From Collinsella sp. (GTDB lineage: Bacteria > Actinomycetota > Coriobacteriia > Coriobacteriales > Coriobacteriaceae), in contig DXMW01000004.1 of assembly GCA_019414045.1 (NCBI GenBank), positions 61,418-125,417 on the forward strand: a stretch of DNA of 64,000 bases, read 5' to 3'. The translations under genes and the position numbers were made by a program. Of the stretch, positions 1 through 7,519 are shown piece after piece; the stretch's first letter is position 1, and every line of letters begins with the position of its first letter. Under the pieces are notes generated by a model. It did no database searches. It worked only from the letters and a program-made list of their open reading frames with translations, and was not told where the DNA came from.

Positions 1-506
1 GCCTGCGCCGCGCCTTTGGCATGGTGCTGCAGGACACTTGGCTGTTCGAGGGCACGGTGGCGGAAAACATCGCTTACGGTTGCCCAGATGCCACGCGCGA
101 GCAGGTTATCGAGGCGGCCAAGCGCGCGCATGCGCATAAGTTTATCGTGCAGCTGCCAGGCGGCTACGATACGGTCATCGGTGAGGACGGCGACACGTTT
201 AGCCAAGGCCAAAAGCAGCTGTTGTGCATCGCGCGCGTCATGCTCACCGACCCGGCTATCTTGCTGCTGGACGAGGCGACCTCGAGTATCGATACCCGCA
301 CCGAGCTGCAGGTGCAGGCGGCATTCGACGAGCTCATGGCCGGTCGCACAAGCTTTGTAGTGGCGCACCGCCTGAGCACCATCCGCAACGCCGACTGCAT
401 CCTGGTGATGCGCGACGGCCAGATTATCGAGCGCGGCACGCACGACGAGCTGCTAGCGGCAGGTGGCTTCTACGCCGAACTCTACCGCAGCCAGTTCGCC
501 CAGTGA
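1..506 (+). CDS. ABC exporter ATP-binding domain, C-terminal part (5' truncated)
   Basis: The gene enters from the left edge, reading in frame from base 3, and ends at a TGA at 504-506. What remains is the second half of an ABC exporter nucleotide-binding domain: the Q-loop region (VLQDTWLF), an intact signature (FSQGQ), Walker B with catalytic Glu (LLLDEATSSID) and the switch His (VAHRLST). This layout is typical of the C-terminal NBD of a fused TMD-NBD half exporter. The motifs are all canonical, so in a heterodimeric pair this would be the catalytically competent half. Its partner and membrane domain lie outside the window, and the substrate cannot be told. Confidence 0.9.
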   Translation, partial: LRRAFGMVLQDTWLFEGTVAENIAYGCPDATREQVIEAAKRAHAHKFIVQLPGGYDTVIGEDGDTFSQGQKQLLCIARVMLTDPAILLLDEATSSIDTRTELQVQAAFDELMAGRTSFVVAHRLSTIRNADCILVMRDGQIIERGTHDELLAAGGFYAELYRSQFAQ

Positions 507-546
507 GCAAGCTCGTGGGGCAAGTTAATCAATCGACAGACGGTGG

Positions 547-574
547 TTTACATCTGTCACGTTAGTACTAAGAT
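547..574 (+). promoter_or_regulatory. Possible promoter for the flavodoxin gene
   Basis: TTTACA at 547-552 and TAAGAT at 569-574 are separated by 16 bases, about 60 bases before the flavodoxin start. The stretch is more AT-rich than the flanking genes. Match by eye only. Confidence 0.3.
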
Positions 575-633
575 ATTCATCTAATAAATTGCATTAGTGG
601 CTTTAGTTTTGGGGGAAACGAGGCAACGTGACT

Positions 634-1185
634 ATGACGTGCTCTTTGGTGGTCAACAGCAAGAGCGGTAATACCAGGATGGTTTCGGGCGCGATCAAGC
701 GCGCTCTGCAGGCTGCGGGCGTTGAGTTTGTCCATGCCGCGGCATTGAGCGACGATGCGGATGCAGATCAGGTTGCGCTCGAGGCGCAGGGCGCCTGCGC
801 GGCCGACACGGTGCTCGTCGGTTTTTGGTGCGACAAGGGCGCGTGCACGCCTTCGGTCGCGGCATTGCTCTCCGCCTTGCACGGTAAGCGCGTCTTCCTG
901 TTTGGCACCTGCGGCTTTGGGGCCGATCAGAGCTATTACCAGCAGATTATTGATCGCGTAACTTCTAATTTGGCTGGGGATGCCGAGCTTGCGGGCTGGG
1001 CGATGTGCCAGGGCAAGATGGGACCCGCGGTCAAGCAGCGCTACGAGGCCATGCTCGAGCAAGATCCCGAAAACGCGCGCTATAAGATGCTGCTCGACAA
1101 CTGGGTTGCCGCAAAGGACCATCCCACCAAGGAAGATCTGGACAACATGGCTGAAGCCGCCAAGAAGGCCGTTTTGGGTGAGTAG
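634..1185 (+). CDS. Flavodoxin family protein
   Basis: This 183-residue protein is a short-chain flavodoxin-like domain. The FMN phosphate loop is visible near the N-terminus (SKSGNTRM), followed by a GFWCDKG strand-loop and FGTCGFGA near the second flavin loop, an order seen in the Flavodoxin_3 type. It should carry electrons through bound FMN in the cytoplasm. Some gut flavodoxins of this general type (BilS) accompany bilirubin reductase, but no reductase gene is nearby, so that name is only a possibility. Two starts are possible: GTG at 628 lies only 4 bases from GAGG (620-623), so ATG at 634 was chosen. A hairpin terminator follows the stop. Confidence 0.8.
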   Translation: MTCSLVVNSKSGNTRMVSGAIKRALQAAGVEFVHAAALSDDADADQVALEAQGACAADTVLVGFWCDKGACTPSVAALLSALHGKRVFLFGTCGFGADQSYYQQIIDRVTSNLAGDAELAGWAMCQGKMGPAVKQRYEAMLEQDPENARYKMLLDNWVAAKDHPTKEDLDNMAEAAKKAVLGE

Positions 1186-1227
1186 CTTCGTCGTTCGCGG
1201 TCCTTCGTGCAAAACAATACAAATGTG

Positions 1228-1256
1228 AAAGCCTCGAAGTTCTTGAGGCTTTTTTC
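1228..1256 (+). terminator. Rho-independent terminator of the flavodoxin gene
   Basis: AGCCTCGAA and TTCTTGAGGCT pair around a short loop and are followed by a run of T (1250-1255). It lies about 45 bases after the flavodoxin stop. Confidence 0.8.
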
Positions 1257-1367
1257 TTGACACTTGTGGGCACAACCGCTGCAAGCGTTTGGGGCGACAT
1301 TTTCCATCACCCCTATGACGAGGCCGTCCTGGACGACACGCTCTCATGCGTTCGCTTGATGCATTCA

Positions 1368-1573
1368 GAGTGGGACGGGCTTTCCGGATGGATGGGGTTT
1401 CGGAAAGTGCGTCCCAGAATTTGCCTTTGGAGTGGGACGCAGTTTCCGGTTGAGGGCTCTGGTGGAAACGATGGCCCACAATTTGAGCCCGGAGTGGGAT
1501 GCAGTTTCCCAACGGGGCCGTAAGCGGAAACTGCATCCCGCTCCGGACGTGAATTCTGGGACACGGTTTCCGG
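1368..1573. repeat. Degenerate 57-nt repeat, about 3.5 copies, two in tandem and one inverted
   Basis: A unit of about 57 bases starting near CGGAAA, with TGTCCCAGAATT in the middle and GAGTGGGACGCAGTTTCC near the end, occurs at 1400-1456, again at 1463-1519 (63-base period), and in inverse at 1572-1516. A right half-unit lies at 1368-1387. The second and third copies are head to head, so 1463-1572 can fold into one long hairpin. No coding potential was recognised. It sits between two convergent genes in a 624-base gene-free stretch. Confidence 0.8.
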
Positions 1574-1577
1574 ATGC

Positions 1578-1602
1578 AAAAAAGGCCACATGACGTGGCC
1601 TT
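1578..1602 (-). terminator. Minus-strand terminator downstream of the LtaS-like gene
   Basis: AAGGCCAC (1582-1589) pairs with GTGGCCTT (1595-1602). On the minus strand the hairpin is followed by six T (A-run at 1578-1583). It is about 210 bases past the stop of the LtaS-like gene, with the long palindrome at 1660-1788 in between. Confidence 0.6.
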
Positions 1603-1659
1603 CGACTTATATATGTTCAGCGGATACCCCTATGACAAGCCGCGCTCCAACACCGAGGC

Positions 1660-1788
1660 GTCTGCCCGGCGGCGCGGAATGTAAGGTTCATCGCGAGTTC
1701 CGCACGAGCCGGAGAGCACTTAATGTGCTCTCCGTGCGAGCAGGACTGTCCGAGCAGGGAACCTTACGTTCCGCGCCGCCGGGCAGAC
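1660..1788. repeat. Long two-tier palindrome between convergent genes
   Basis: The outer arms 1660-1689 and 1759-1788 are complementary at 29 of 30 positions, the exception being a possible G-U pair. Inside, GGAGAGCAC and GTGCTCTCC (1711-1731 region) form a second perfect stem, extended by CGCACG/CGTGCG across a small bulge. The right arm ends 21 bases before the stop of the LtaS-like gene. This exceeds a normal terminator in size and has no T-run. It may be an extragenic palindromic element or a bidirectional transcription barrier. Confidence 0.8.
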
Positions 1789-1809
1789 GAACCAGTTATG
1801 AGTGACCCG

Positions 1810-4110
1810 CTACTTGATCTTGGTCGTGCCCGGTGCCAGGTTGGGGTCGGTCTCGTTGGCCTCGGTCTGGAAGTGCTCGGTGTACACGTTCTTGCCGTCG
1901 CGGAACATCTCGTAGTATTGCATCTTGGCGTAATCATCGCGCGCCTTGGTTGCGGCTGCGGCAGCGGCGTCGTCACCGGTGACGTTGGAGGAGAGCGCCC
2001 AGCGCAGGCTGGCGTCCTCGTAGCCCACCGAGTTGATGGCGGGCAGCGACTCGCGCAGTGTCATATGCGCCTTCTGATAGTCGGAAAGCGGGGCGCCGAT
2101 CAGCTGCATCAGCTGGGTGGACAGGTAGTTGGTGGACAGGTCGTCGACCTCACTCGTCTGGTCGCAACCGGCAACGTCGTAGTTAGCCCAGATGATGTAG
2201 TCAGTCTGCCACAGGCGTTCCTGGTGCGTGGCATCATCCTCGCCGGTAAACCACTTGTCGTTGAACTTGGACGGGAAGAACGGCTGGTGGTCGCCCCAGA
2301 ACACCACGACTACCTTACGGTCGAGCTTGCTCAGGGCGTTGAGGAAGTAGCGAAGCGCCTGGTCGGACTGCTCGATGCACGAGACGTACTCGTCGACATC
2401 GGACAGCGTGCCGTCCTCGACGGTCTTGGCGTCCAGATCGGTCGTGTCGATGTTGAGGTGCATCTGCTTATCTGCCGGCAGCAGGCCCGTGTCGTAGCCC
2501 GAGTGGTTCTGCATGGTCACATCGAAGATGAACTGCGGGTCGGCGTTCTGGTCGAGCAGCTCAAGAATCTTGTCGTAGGTAGCCTGGTCGGTCACCATGC
2601 CGCGCAGGGTATCGGCGCCCTGGAAATCGTTGATGGACAGGAACTGGTCAAAGCCAAAGTCCTTATAGACGTTCTCGCGGTTCCAGTTGGTGGCGTGGTT
2701 GGGGTGCATGGCCGTGGTGGAATAGCCGAGCGATTTGAACTGCTCTGCCAGGTTCCCGGTCGTCTCCATGTTGTAGATGGTGTAGGGGTACACGCCCGAA
2801 CCCAGGTTGGCCATGGAGTTGCCGGTCATAAACTCAAACTCGGTATTGGCCGTGCCGCCGCCGTAGGCGCTCACATAGAGCTTGCCGCGGCTGAGACAGT
2901 TGGACAGGTTCTTAAAGTACTGCGGGCCCTCGTAGCCGGCGCGCATGTTCTGATAGATCGACAGGTCCGAGAAGGTCTCGTTCATGATGGCGATGACCGT
3001 GGGCTTCTCGCTATCGAACTGCTCCTGGGCGGCGGCGCGCTCGTCGCTCTTGGCCGCGTCGGACTTGTCGTAGGCCTTGGCGTACTTTTTGAGCGTGGCC
3101 TTGGCATCGTCGACGGAGTAGTCGGCGGGTTTGGGCGGTTTGATGGACTGTGCTGCACTAATAAAGGCAGGCAGATAGCCCTCGCGCCAGTAGCTCTCGA
3201 GCGGACGCCAGGTGTAGACGGTGATGCCGAGAGTGTTGTAGTAGTCGATGAGCGTGACGTGCGCGGTCACGCCGCCCAGGCATAGCACGGCCACGAGCAG
3301 GTTGGTGAGCAGCATGCGCTTGGCGTTGGCGGCACCCTTCTGACGGTGGGGTGCCACCAGGCCGGCGTACTCGCACAGCAGCATGGCGATGGCGGTAAAG
3401 CCCATGGACAGCACGCAGAACAGCGAGATGGAGAAGGTGTAGCCGGTGCCGGCGACCGCGGCGGCGGTGGAGATGGCCGAAAGGTCGCCCGGCTGGATGG
3501 GCATGGATTTAAACGTGATGACGAAGAACTCGGCAATGCCCAGGACAAAGAGGGCAAAGGCCAGGACCGCGGGAGCTGCGCCGTGGCGCTGGAATAGGAA
3601 GAACAAGCCGACCATGAGCACGGTGATGATGGCCCACTCGAGCAGAATGCACAGGGGGTAGACCCAGGTAAAGTCGTGGTTGGACGAGACCTCCATGCCC
3701 AGCAGCGCAAAGACGCCGGCGAGCAGCAGGCACAGGACGGCGGCGACGAGCGGTTTGCCCACAAAGGCGCCGCGCAGGCGGGCGAGCTTGCCAGTGGGGG
3801 CGGGAGCGTCGGCCGAGGCGAACGCAAAGACGCGCGGTGCGATGCGGTCGCGGGCGATGCTGGCCCAAGCGCATCCGGTAAGGATGGCATTGGTCAGGAT
3901 GAGCATCACAAAGGCGAGCGGCTCGTTTTGAGCGACGAGGCCAATGGCGCCCCAAATGGTCAAAAAGAGCTGGAACAGGCCGAAGGCGACGCTCCACCCA
4001 AGAGCGCTTTTGGCAACGGTGCCCGACTTTGCGCAAATGGCCTTGGCCTCGCGCAAGACAAGGTAGACGGTCGCCGCAAGACCGACGAGCGAGATGGCGG
4101 CAGCGAACAT
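1810..4110 (-). CDS. LtaS-like phosphoglycerol transferase (sulfatase-fold membrane enzyme)
   Basis: A 766-residue protein with several membrane helices in its N-terminal half and an extracytoplasmic alkaline phosphatase/sulfatase-fold domain after about residue 370. Visible catalytic-domain motifs are VIAIMNETFSD near residue 375 (metal-binding Glu), GGGTANTEFEFMTG near 420 (nucleophile Thr as in LtaS) and GDHQP near 603 (metal-binding Asp/His). The family moves glycerol-phosphate from phosphatidylglycerol onto cell-surface glycolipids or glycans. ATG at 4110 was preferred over GTG at 4125 because AGGAG lies 7 bases upstream of it. It is a single-gene unit facing the flavodoxin gene. Confidence 0.88.
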   Translation of the reverse strand: MFAAAISLVGLAATVYLVLREAKAICAKSGTVAKSALGWSVAFGLFQLFLTIWGAIGLVAQNEPLAFVMLILTNAILTGCAWASIARDRIAPRVFAFASADAPAPTGKLARLRGAFVGKPLVAAVLCLLLAGVFALLGMEVSSNHDFTWVYPLCILLEWAIITVLMVGLFFLFQRHGAAPAVLAFALFVLGIAEFFVITFKSMPIQPGDLSAISTAAAVAGTGYTFSISLFCVLSMGFTAIAMLLCEYAGLVAPHRQKGAANAKRMLLTNLLVAVLCLGGVTAHVTLIDYYNTLGITVYTWRPLESYWREGYLPAFISAAQSIKPPKPADYSVDDAKATLKKYAKAYDKSDAAKSDERAAAQEQFDSEKPTVIAIMNETFSDLSIYQNMRAGYEGPQYFKNLSNCLSRGKLYVSAYGGGTANTEFEFMTGNSMANLGSGVYPYTIYNMETTGNLAEQFKSLGYSTTAMHPNHATNWNRENVYKDFGFDQFLSINDFQGADTLRGMVTDQATYDKILELLDQNADPQFIFDVTMQNHSGYDTGLLPADKQMHLNIDTTDLDAKTVEDGTLSDVDEYVSCIEQSDQALRYFLNALSKLDRKVVVVFWGDHQPFFPSKFNDKWFTGEDDATHQERLWQTDYIIWANYDVAGCDQTSEVDDLSTNYLSTQLMQLIGAPLSDYQKAHMTLRESLPAINSVGYEDASLRWALSSNVTGDDAAAAAATKARDDYAKMQYYEMFRDGKNVYTEHFQTEANETDPNLAPGTTKIK

Positions 4111-4173
4111 GCTGAGACTCCTCACAAACTAAAACCTACGAAAGCGGGGATTTACCCGATTGTTACCAAGATA

Positions 4174-4197
4174 TGCGCAGCAATTGGTGGCTGCGCA
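4174..4197. other. Hairpin in the divergent intergenic region
   Basis: TGCGCAGC and GCTGCGCA form a perfect 8-bp stem around an 8-base loop. It lies between the divergent LtaS-like and nitroreductase genes and could be an operator or a 5'-UTR structure. No T-run follows. Confidence 0.4.
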
Positions 4198-4323
4198 CAC
4201 CAACCAGCCATATTAACGCGCGCGTGTGGCGGTGTGGCGCAATGTAGTGGCGACCTGCGCGATAATGGACGGGAATTACACGGAAACGTAAAGGCTTCTT
4301 AAAGAAATGGCGAGGGTAGGGCG

Positions 4324-5196
4324 ATGAGCGAGCAGGTTTGCGAGGCGGGCATGGGCGACGACGGAGCTGCGGGCGTGGATACGTACGGCTATCCGGTCGA
4401 GACTACGGGCAACGCGGTACTGGACATTTTGGAGCACCGTTCGTCCACGCGCGCTTTTGCGCGCGATGACAACGACCGTCCCGTGGCGGTGACCGACGAG
4501 CAGCGGGCGGCGATCTTGCATGCGGCGAGTCGCGCGCCGTCGGCGGGCGCCATGATGATGTATTCCATCGTGAGCATTCGCGAGCAGGCTACGCTGGACC
4601 GTCTGGCCGACCTGTGCGATCACCAGCCCATGATCGCCAAGGCGCCCTGGGCACTTATATTTGTGGTCGATTATGCCAAGTGGATCGATCTGTTTGAGCA
4701 CGTGGGCTGCTTTGAACCCGAGTTTGTCGAGCGCATGGGCAAGGCGCCCCGCCGCGCGCCGGGTTTGGGCGACTTTGCCATCGCGGCGCAGGATGCCGTG
4801 ATTGCCGCTCAAAACGCCGTGGTCGCCGCCGAATCTCTGGGGCTGGGGAGCTGCTATATCGGCGATATCGTCGAGAACGCCGAGGAAGTTGCCGCACTGC
4901 TGGACTTGCCTGCCTATACCATGCCGCTGTCGATGCTCATCATCGGCACGCCCCGTAAGGAGCGCTCGGCAATCGCGCATCCCGTGGTGAACCTGGTGCA
5001 CGAGGAGCATTATTGTCGCGCCGACGCCGCGACGATGGATGCGCAGGTGGCCGAGATGGATGCGATGTTTCGCCCGCACGCCCGCGAGGTGGGCGAGCGC
5101 GTCATCGACATCTACACCCGTAAGCACACGAGTCCCTTTATGGCCGAGATGAGCCGCTCTATGGAGTGGTGGTTCAAAAACTGGCTCGGAAAATGA
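4324..5196 (+). CDS. Nitroreductase family protein
   Basis: A 290-residue FMN-dependent oxidoreductase of the nitroreductase fold. The N-terminal FMN phosphate motif is present (HRSSTRAF, about residue 39), followed by RAPSAGAMMMYS and the C-terminal half AAESLGLGSCYIGDI with MLIIGTP typical of the fold. Such enzymes use NAD(P)H to reduce nitro compounds, quinones or flavins; the substrate is not evident. The roughly 30-residue extension before the FMN motif and the about 60-residue C-terminal tail are longer than in minimal members. ATG at 4324 is preceded by GAGGG. A GTGACAAAGGG-type hairpin begins 3 bases after the stop. Confidence 0.85.
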   Translation: MSEQVCEAGMGDDGAAGVDTYGYPVETTGNAVLDILEHRSSTRAFARDDNDRPVAVTDEQRAAILHAASRAPSAGAMMMYSIVSIREQATLDRLADLCDHQPMIAKAPWALIFVVDYAKWIDLFEHVGCFEPEFVERMGKAPRRAPGLGDFAIAAQDAVIAAQNAVVAAESLGLGSCYIGDIVENAEEVAALLDLPAYTMPLSMLIIGTPRKERSAIAHPVVNLVHEEHYCRADAATMDAQVAEMDAMFRPHAREVGERVIDIYTRKHTSPFMAEMSRSMEWWFKNWLGK

Positions 5197-5198
5197 CG

Positions 5199-5231
5199 AA
5201 TGTGACAAAGGGGGCGTCCCTTTGTCACATT
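5199..5231. repeat. GTGACAAAGGG hairpin, perfect 14-bp stem
   Basis: AATGTGACAAAGGG (5199-5212) and CCCTTTGTCACATT (5218-5231) are exactly complementary around GGCGT. There is no T-run. Related copies or halves occur at 35747-35777, near 30691-30709, and near 42441-42457, which suggests a dispersed element with terminator-like placement directly after stops. Confidence 0.75.
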
Positions 5232-5291
5232 CCATATCGCCGCGGTGGCCTAAAGGCCGCATAAATGTTTATCTAGCTGGGAAAACAGTGC

Positions 5292-5320
5292 CATTAAAAT
5301 ATGGGCTGATTACATATAAT
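5292..5320 (+). promoter_or_regulatory. Likely kup promoter
   Basis: A perfect TATAAT lies at 5315-5320, 35 bases before the kup start, with only a weak -35 (CATTAA, 17-base spacer). The leader would be short, leaving no room for a riboswitch. Confidence 0.4.
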
Positions 5321-5355
5321 CCCGTCGAACGTTAAAATTGGGAGGAAACCGGCTT

Positions 5356-7383
5356 ATGGAACAAAAGGCAAAGGAAGTAGCCTCGCACGCTGCGATTCCT
5401 GTGAGCATCTCGGCGATGCTCGTCACGCTGGGCGTGGTGTATGGCGATATCGGCACCAGCCCCATGTATGTAACCAAGGCGCTCGTTGCCGGCAACGGCG
5501 GCATCGGAAGCGTCACGCAGGAGTTCGTGCTCGGCGCGCTCTCCCTTGTCGTGTGGACGGTCACGCTGCTGACGACCGTCAAGTACGTGCTGATCTCGCT
5601 GCGCGCCGACAACCACGGCGAGGGCGGCATCTTTGCCCTGTACAGCCTGGTCAAGCGCTGCGGCAAGTGGCTCATCATCCCCGCCATGCTGGGCGGCGCG
5701 GCGCTCCTCGCCGACGGCATCCTGACGCCTGCCGTTACCGTCACCACGGCCATCGAGGGCCTGCGCACCATCCCGGCGGTCCATGCCGTGCTCGGTGACG
5801 ACCAGGGTCGTGTCGTCGCCATCACGCTTGCCATCATCATCGCGCTCTTCTTGGTGCAGCGCATCGGCACGGCCAAGATCGGTCACGCCTTCGGCCCCAT
5901 CATGACGCTGTGGTTTTTGTTCCTGGGCGGCACGGGCCTGTTCTTTGTCTGCCAGTATCCCGCGGTGCTGCTGTGCCTCAACCCGTTGCGTGGCATCGCT
6001 TTTCTGCTGAGCCCCAACAACCACGCGGGCATCATGATTCTGGGCAGCTGCTTCCTTGCCACCACCGGTGCCGAGGCGCTCTACTCCGACATGGGCCATG
6101 TGGGCCGCGGCAACATCTACGCCACCTGGCCGTTCGTTAAGTGCTGCCTGCTGCTGTCCTACATGGGCCAGGGCGCGTGGCTTATCAACAACGCCGGCAA
6201 CCCGGAGCTCATGGGTATCGCCGACCTCAACCCCTTCTACCAGATGCTCGCCCCGGGCCTGCGCCCCTTTGCCGTCGGCCTTTCCACCGTCGCGGCCATC
6301 ATCGCCTCGCAGGCGCTCATCACCGGCGCATTCTCGCTGGTGTCCGAGGCCAGCCGCCTGGACCTCATGCCGCATATGCAGGTCTTCTATCCTGCCGAGA
6401 CCAAGGGCCAGCTCTACATCCCCATGGTCAACAACGTCATGCTCGTGGGCTGCGTCGTCGTGGTGCTGCTGTTCCAGAACTCGGCACACATGGAGGCCGC
6501 GTACGGCCTGGCCATTACTCTGACCATGATGTGCACGACAATGCTGCTCTTCTTCTATCTGCACGTGGAGCGCAATCTCAAGGTCGCGCCGTGGATCTTT
6601 GCCGCCTTCTTCCTTATGCTCGAGGGCTTCTTCTTTGTGAGCTCGCTCACCAAGTTCTTCCACGGCGGCTATTTCACCATCCTTATGGCCGCGCTCATCA
6701 TGGGCATCATGGTGTGCTGGTACAACGGCACGGCGGTTGAGCAGCGCCAGTTTACGCTGCTGCCGCTGCGCAGCTATCTGCCGCAGCTCAAGCGCCTGCG
6801 CGACGACGATCGCTACGAGCTCGTGAGCGACAACATCGTGTACCTGACCAAGGACACCAACACCGACTATATCGACCGCGATATCGTCTACTCGATTTTG
6901 GACAAGCACCCCAAGCGCGCTCGTGCCTGGTGGTTCGTGAACGTCGAGACTATGGACGAGCCGCATACCTTTGCCTACTCGGTCGAGACGTTCGGCACCG
7001 ACTACGTATTCCGCGTGCATCTGTACCTGGGCTATAAGATCAACCAGCGCGTCAATGCTTACCTGCGCCAGGTTGTTCAGGACCTGGCTGCCAGCGGCGA
7101 GCTGCCGGCGCAGACGCACGACTACTCGGTCTACAAGGATCCGGGCAACATCGGTACGTTTAAGTTCGTCATGATCCGCAAGCTGCTGGCGCCCGAAAGC
7201 GACGTGGAGCCCAGCGAGCGTACGGCCATCACGCTCAAGTACATCATCCGCCGCGCTGCCGGCACCCCCGCGCGCTGGTACGGCCTGGAGAACTCCAACG
7301 TGAGCTTTGAGTACGTGCCGCTGTTCACCAAGTTTAAGGCCGTGAGCAAGATGCAGCGCCTGGCTCCCGACGAGCGTCCGTAG
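5356..7383 (+). CDS. kup: Low-affinity potassium transporter Kup
   Basis: A 675-residue KUP/HAK/KT potassium uptake protein. The signature N-terminal helix GVVYGDIGTSPMY is present, with about 12 hydrophobic segments up to residue 460 and a hydrophilic cytoplasmic C-terminal domain of about 200 residues, matching the usual length of 600-700. It imports K+ with protons. ATG at 5356 is preceded by GGAGG with a 10-base spacer. The KdpDE-like sensor and regulator genes follow after a terminator, so the transporter is probably transcribed on its own while the regulator pair senses potassium or osmotic state. Confidence 0.95.
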   Translation: MEQKAKEVASHAAIPVSISAMLVTLGVVYGDIGTSPMYVTKALVAGNGGIGSVTQEFVLGALSLVVWTVTLLTTVKYVLISLRADNHGEGGIFALYSLVKRCGKWLIIPAMLGGAALLADGILTPAVTVTTAIEGLRTIPAVHAVLGDDQGRVVAITLAIIIALFLVQRIGTAKIGHAFGPIMTLWFLFLGGTGLFFVCQYPAVLLCLNPLRGIAFLLSPNNHAGIMILGSCFLATTGAEALYSDMGHVGRGNIYATWPFVKCCLLLSYMGQGAWLINNAGNPELMGIADLNPFYQMLAPGLRPFAVGLSTVAAIIASQALITGAFSLVSEASRLDLMPHMQVFYPAETKGQLYIPMVNNVMLVGCVVVVLLFQNSAHMEAAYGLAITLTMMCTTMLLFFYLHVERNLKVAPWIFAAFFLMLEGFFFVSSLTKFFHGGYFTILMAALIMGIMVCWYNGTAVEQRQFTLLPLRSYLPQLKRLRDDDRYELVSDNIVYLTKDTNTDYIDRDIVYSILDKHPKRARAWWFVNVETMDEPHTFAYSVETFGTDYVFRVHLYLGYKINQRVNAYLRQVVQDLAASGELPAQTHDYSVYKDPGNIGTFKFVMIRKLLAPESDVEPSERTAITLKYIIRRAAGTPARWYGLENSNVSFEYVPLFTKFKAVSKMQRLAPDERP

Positions 7384-7435
7384 TCGACGTCTGCTGTTTG
7401 TCTAGCGACCGCAGGCTGCAAAGGCTATACACTTG

Positions 7436-7499
7436 AAACCACCACAAGGAGGCCACCACCGCAAAGGCGCCAGTCCCCTTTGTGGTGGTTTTTGTTTTT
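7436..7499 (+). terminator. Terminator of kup
   Basis: AAACCACCACAA (7436-7447) pairs exactly with TTGTGGTGGTTT (7480-7491), and a T-rich tail follows to 7499. The 32-base loop is large. Confidence 0.75.
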
Positions 7500-7519
7500 G
7501 AGAGAGGGGCGGGGCGCTG

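Noticed and set aside
628..1185. Firm assignment of the flavodoxin as BilS of bilirubin reduction
   Set aside because: General resemblance only, and no bilirubin reductase gene lies in the window.
1723..3285. Long plus-strand reading frame opposite the LtaS-like gene
   Set aside because: It is the antisense shadow of a clearly conserved gene, with Val/Gly/His-rich composition typical of reversed high-GC coding sequence and no domain.
5232..5355. Possible c-di-AMP (ydaO) riboswitch upstream of kup
   Set aside because: The TATAAT at 5315 leaves a leader of under 40 bases, and the region lacks the conserved structure of that riboswitch.
5332..7119. Long minus-strand reading frame opposite kup
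   Set aside because: Antisense shadow of kup; no SD or motif.
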